The notes beneath the pieces were generated by a model, which saw only the letters and a program-made list of their open reading frames with translations, had not been told where the DNA came from and searched no databases. Positions 61,117 to 64,000 of a stretch of 64,000 nucleotides of DNA are shown one piece after another (the stretch's first letter is position 1; each line of letters begins with the position of its first letter). Source of the DNA: CAZFER01 sp964517495. GTDB lineage: Bacteria > Hinthialibacterota > Hinthialibacteria > Hinthialibacterales > Hinthialibacteraceae. Made by a program: the position numbers and the translations under genes. The stretch spans positions 1-64,000 of the forward strand of contig CAZFER010000001.1 in the NCBI GenBank assembly GCA_964517495.1, in the 5' to 3' direction.

Positions 61117-62703
61117 ATGACAAAACCCCAAAACTCACCACCTCTATCCAGAGGAAGTTCAACACTGGCTTCAAATCAAGGCAATGAAAGCCGTTCATCA
61201 ACCAGTTTGGTCGTGGCCGGATTAGTCACTATTGTCGGCTCATGGGTCGGCATGGCGGCTTATGTCGATTATCGGCTTGACGGATTGCAGAAGGATTTAA
61301 GTCAAGAAAACCAGCGTGTGATTTCGACAGAAGCTAAGAGCATCACGTCCACACTGGAGAATAACAAAAGTATAATTAGCCGTAACATATCGAGTATTGG
61401 TGAAACCATTACAACCAGACAAAATGAATTAGAGTCAACCTTTAAGGAGAAAGCCGCTGTTTTGGCGCAAGGGATTCTTGATCTAACCGATAAAGAGAAA
61501 GAACGGTTTGATCAGGTTATATCAACGGTGAATGGAAACAAATCTTTATTAGAGAACCAGAGTTCAGAAATTGCATCTGCGGTAAAAACAACCAAAGATT
61601 TATCTGATGCCATTACCGGGCATCAAGAAAAAACCGCCCAAGAGTTAACCAAAATTATTAGCAGCGTAGACAAAACCGGGAAAACAACGTCGAGTTTGGC
61701 CTCGTCTTTAAGCAATTTAAACCAGAATGTTGATGAAGTAAAAACGAGTATCTTGTCTAAAATTGAGGCGTCTTCGAACACCATCAAAGACTTGATTGAG
61801 TTAGCAGGTTCAAATCAAACGGAGAAATTGGCTGATCTTGCATCCACTTTGAACACCTATCATACCAGTGTTAAAAATGATGCAGGTAAATTATCATCTG
61901 AATTAACTTCCCTGAATAAGGATGTGAATGCCTTCAAGTCGGATGTGACAACCACTAAAACATCTGTTCAAAATCTAAATGAATTACTTCCCCAATGGCG
62001 TAAATCCAATGAAGAGCAACTGCAAGTCATTGAAAAGAGCGCGAATACACTTGAAAAACATGTTAACAAGAGCCTGAATTCATTGCAGACTCAATTCGGT
62101 GATTTTGCCAGGAAAATCGATTCGACCAACAGTTCACTCATGAAGGCCCTTTACGTAACCAGTGAAGGATTGGAAGGCACCAAAGTTGAACTCAAATCTG
62201 AAGTTGCCGGAATAAAGGAAGAAACGGGTCAGAAACTCAACAAATTAACAGATTCCGTTCAGGCGATCTCTAATTCCATCAAGTCACTCAAAGGTGGTCA
62301 AGTATCCATCAAGGAAACGCCAGAGATCAAAAGCCTCTCTTCCGGCATTAAGACACTGAGTGATAAGCTCAGTTCAGCCAGAGAGAACCTGATACAGCAA
62401 TTCGAAGAGGCAAGGAACCGGGCGAATAATTTGATAGAAAAGAACAGCAATCCAGATGAAACGCAAAAACTGCAGGATGTATTCAAGCAGTTCAGCACCA
62501 TGGCGGAACATGCCGATCAGCAGTTGGATTCCATGACTCAAGGCTTGCAATCCCTTAACGACATGATTGTCGCCTTGGGTGCAGATAATGCTTTTGAATC
62601 CGGTGTTTCTTTTCTAAGTGAATCCGATCCCACCCCGGTTCCCACCAAGCCCATTAAAAACGGGATCGGTATGAACCCCGAACAACGCAATACAGATAAC
62701 TAA
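61117..62703 (+). CDS. membrane-anchored long coiled-coil protein
   Basis: A 528-residue protein. A short polar N-terminus is followed by one transmembrane helix (about 29-50, SLVVAGLVTIVGSWVGMAAY) and then about 400 residues of heptad-like helical sequence rich in Ser, Thr, Lys and Asn (for example SSLASSLSNLNQNVDEVKTS), ending in a Pro-rich tail. It looks like a rod projecting from the membrane, similar in texture to tape-measure, chemoreceptor or phage-tail-like coils, but it has no HAMP or signalling tip that I can see. I start at ATG 61117 with AAGGAGATG upstream. A strong terminator follows. Function unknown. Confidence 0.75.
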   Translation: MTKPQNSPPLSRGSSTLASNQGNESRSSTSLVVAGLVTIVGSWVGMAAYVDYRLDGLQKDLSQENQRVISTEAKSITSTLENNKSIISRNISSIGETITTRQNELESTFKEKAAVLAQGILDLTDKEKERFDQVISTVNGNKSLLENQSSEIASAVKTTKDLSDAITGHQEKTAQELTKIISSVDKTGKTTSSLASSLSNLNQNVDEVKTSILSKIEASSNTIKDLIELAGSNQTEKLADLASTLNTYHTSVKNDAGKLSSELTSLNKDVNAFKSDVTTTKTSVQNLNELLPQWRKSNEEQLQVIEKSANTLEKHVNKSLNSLQTQFGDFARKIDSTNSSLMKALYVTSEGLEGTKVELKSEVAGIKEETGQKLNKLTDSVQAISNSIKSLKGGQVSIKETPEIKSLSSGIKTLSDKLSSARENLIQQFEEARNRANNLIEKNSNPDETQKLQDVFKQFSTMAEHADQQLDSMTQGLQSLNDMIVALGADNAFESGVSFLSESDPTPVPTKPIKNGIGMNPEQRNTDN

Positions 62704-62727
62704 CGAAATAAACATCTCATAAGAGCT

Positions 62728-62759
62728 AAAAAGGCCGGCAGGAATTGCCGGCCTTTTTT
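62728..62759 (+). terminator. intrinsic terminator of the coiled-coil gene
   Basis: AAGGCCGGCA (62731-62740) and TGCCGGCCTT (62746-62755) form a ten-base-pair stem, extended by A/T pairs, with a T-run to 62759. Confidence 0.93.
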
Positions 62760-62826
62760 ATTATGGGGGACTAACACACAAAGATTTTCGCATAACTCAT
62801 CCTTCATTTTCCTCAGCAAAATAATA

Positions 62827-62867
62827 GGGCGAACACTCAATATAGGGCGTACACGAAGGTTCGCCCC
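62827..62867. repeat. dispersed GGGCGAAC hairpin, copy 3 (partly duplicated)
   Basis: GGGCGAACAC (62827-62836) is followed by a second left arm GGGCGTACAC (62845-62854) and the right arm GTTCGCCCC (62859-62867). It looks like a unit whose left half has been duplicated, with one changed base. Compare 33131-33160 and 41440-41461. Confidence 0.75.
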
Positions 62868-62956
62868 TGCAAAATGAGAGATTGAGTTATGTATCCAATC
62901 AATTTAGAAACACTCTGCAATTCCCCGCCCTTACTATCCGTCAAACAAATAGCCCC

Positions 62957-63295
62957 TTATTTAACATTGTTGATAAGTTTATTGTGGGGCGCTTGAGAGA
63001 GATTTCCACCGATTTCATTTTCGGAAATGGTTTGATTCTCTAAATAATTTCGCAAATCTTGTTTTGAAAATGGAATGGCTTTAGCCAAGTGCTTTCCCAA
63101 CGTGTTCGGAAGTTTGGGTAACACCTATCCCAAATGACCGTATGGTTTTACGGGCCTGAGATATAACCGTGCATGCTGGAGAATATCATCATTCGCTTTG
63201 TTGGACTTTTCCTGCCCATATGTTGGGTGGATGGAGAGCAACACGATCAAAACCAAGGTACAAACAAAGGAAAGATTGGTTTGTCTTTGCCTCAT
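62957..63295 (-). pseudogene. secreted small protein gene interrupted by in-frame TAG
   Basis: From ATG 63295 the frame encodes a good signal peptide (RQTNLSFVCTLVLIVLLSIH, cut near TYGQ) and continues to PVKPYGHLG, then meets TAG at 63125-63127. The same frame goes on without a stop for 55 more codons (VLPKLPNTLGKHLAKAIPFS, then KQDLRNYLENQTISENEIGG) to TAA at 62957-62959. Both halves look protein-like, so this is either a recent nonsense mutation or readthrough; TAG here differs from CAG by one base. The whole would be 112 residues. The family is not recognised. It lies between two dispersed repeats. Confidence 0.5.
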
Positions 63296-63311
63296 AAAGT
63301 TTCCAAGATTC

Positions 63312-63466
63312 AGCAGCCTTATGAAGAGGAAAGAGAGTGAAAACTTATAAATTGGTCCCACAATTCATCCCCTCAATGAAGGCGGGAATAAGGATTTGTA
63401 TCAACCCTCCTCCAGCCCCTCCCAATCTTGGAAGGGGAATGGAACTACACATGGCTGATCACTTAC
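63312..63466. repeat. dispersed intergenic repeat, copy B
   Basis: It matches 10413-10594 in order: GCAGCC, ATGAAG, AAAACTTATAA, TCCCACAATTCATCCCC, TATCAACCCTCC, AGCCCCTCCCAATCTTGG, AGGGGAATGG, ATCACTTAC. It is about 30 bases shorter than copy A in the middle. It lies between the TAG-interrupted gene and alaS, in the same orientation as copy A. The frame at 63337-63522 is a by-product. Confidence 0.8.
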
Positions 63467-63576
63467 GTTATTCCCACAGTTCTAAAGCCTTTTATGATTC
63501 GTGTTTGAGGGATAATCTATAGTTTTGTGTTTTAATCAGGAAAATCACATTTAATTCATATATTTGAGGTTATGGT

Positions 63577-64000
63577 ATGTTGACGTCTAACGAAATCCGC
63601 AGGATGTTTGTTGAATTCTTTAAAGAGCGTGATCACGCATATGTGGCTGGTGCCTCTTTGGTTCCACCGCCGGATTCCACACTGCTTTTTACCAATGCGG
63701 GGATGAATCAGTTTGTTGATATTTTAAAGGGGAATGTAGAGCCCAAGTATACACGAGCGGTAAATTATCAGCGTTGCATGCGGGTTAGCGGAAAGCACAA
63801 TGACTTGATGGAGGTCGGCGTCGATCATACCCACCATACTCTTTTTGAAATGCTGGGGAACTGGTCGTTTGGGGATTATGGCAAGAAAGAAAGTATTGTG
63901 TGGGCGTGGGAGTTTCTTACAGAGAAATGCAAACTGCCGAAAAGTAAACTGTGGGTATCGGTCTTTCGGGATGATGACGAGGCTGAACAACTTTGGAAAG
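63577..64000 (+). CDS. alaS: alanyl-tRNA synthetase (5' part, cut by window end)
   Basis: The first 141 residues of a class II aminoacyl-tRNA synthetase for alanine; the gene runs out of the window. Typical AlaS sequence includes [35 protein letters not shown] and [20 protein letters not shown], followed by [15 protein letters not shown]. The substitution pattern around RVSGKHNDL marks a divergent branch compared with the E. coli enzyme (usually RAGGKHNDL). ATG 63577 is preceded by GAGGT. The preceding gap 63296-63576 contains repeat copy B. Confidence 0.95.
   Translation, partial: MLTSNEIRRMFVEFFKERDHAYVAGASLVPPPDSTLLFTNAGMNQFVDILKGNVEPKYTRAVNYQRCMRVSGKHNDLMEVGVDHTHHTLFEMLGNWSFGDYGKKESIVWAWEFLTEKCKLPKSKLWVSVFRDDDEAEQLWK

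Noticed and set aside
1..64000. tRNA, rRNA, CRISPR arrays, prophage or insertion sequences
   Set aside because: I looked for T-loop motifs, regularly spaced repeats and transposase/integrase proteins in the gaps and found none that hold up.

Overview
The window is a stretch of bacterial chromosome, moderately AT-rich, with genes packed in short operons on both strands. Two membrane-anchored pseudopilins, TAT-type and Sec-type signal peptides, one lipoprotein and LTxxQ (Spy/CpxP-like) periplasmic proteins point to a diderm. The gene content includes five Gfo/Idh/MocA oxidoreductases (two with export signals), a PQQ-type beta-propeller, DUF1080 and DUF3472 proteins, a tandem alpha/beta hydrolase and large subtilases. 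This style is common in uncultured heterotrophs of the PVC/FCB neighbourhood and candidate phyla such as Hydrogenedentota, Sumerlaeota or Hinthialibacterota. No rRNA or single-copy phylogenetic marker is available here, so that placement is inference.

Layout. 1-4580: the tail of an unidentified gene, a gene-poor gap, a large secreted subtilase, and a BrnT-like toxin/antitoxin pair driven by a promoter so close that the toxin mRNA should be leaderless. 4586-10333: a secreted GH16 glucanase; an ECF sigma factor with a small membrane protein and two LTxxQ periplasmic proteins (Cnr/Zra-like envelope or metal stress module); an orphan M28 C-terminal domain; a CgeB-like glycosyltransferase. 10413-15484: a dispersed repeat, an orphan ZnuA-like binding protein, and three consecutive PLP aminotransferases (DapL, an unassigned one, SerC). 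15736-25625: exported Gfo/Idh protein, Kp43-like subtilase, two GT-C membrane glycosyltransferases, PQQ-like propeller, NagB. 25911-31603: sdhCAB and a mitochondrial-type citrate synthase (TCA cycle), with a secreted triple CCxxC protein between them. 31946-37803: an operon of SDR, SIS, MetE-like, metallo-beta-lactamase-fold and Gfo/Idh enzymes that looks like an unassigned catabolic pathway. 37882-50176: membrane proteins, exported oxidoreductase, tandem alpha/beta hydrolase, two pseudopilins, DUF3472, zinc-ribbon membrane protein, a duplicated-domain secreted protein, DUF1080 lipoprotein. 50305-64000: housekeeping genes (cysS, pabB-pabC fusion, cysH, hisS, alaS start) with DUF89, a degenerate LexA-like regulator and a beta-helix membrane protein; between hisS and alaS lies about 3.9 kb of genes I do not recognise, including one broken by a frameshift and one by an in-frame TAG.

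The most interesting signals are: (1) a shared C-terminal tail, D-x-T-x-[IV]-x-x-W-[SY]-x-Y, ending three otherwise unrelated secreted proteins, a candidate new sorting signal; (2) the unrecognised gene island between hisS and alaS, with a protein of 31-32-residue repeats; (3) the MetE-like enzyme translationally coupled to a metallo-hydrolase within a sugar-type operon; (4) two families of dispersed intergenic repeats. No tRNA, rRNA, CRISPR array or intact mobile element was seen.
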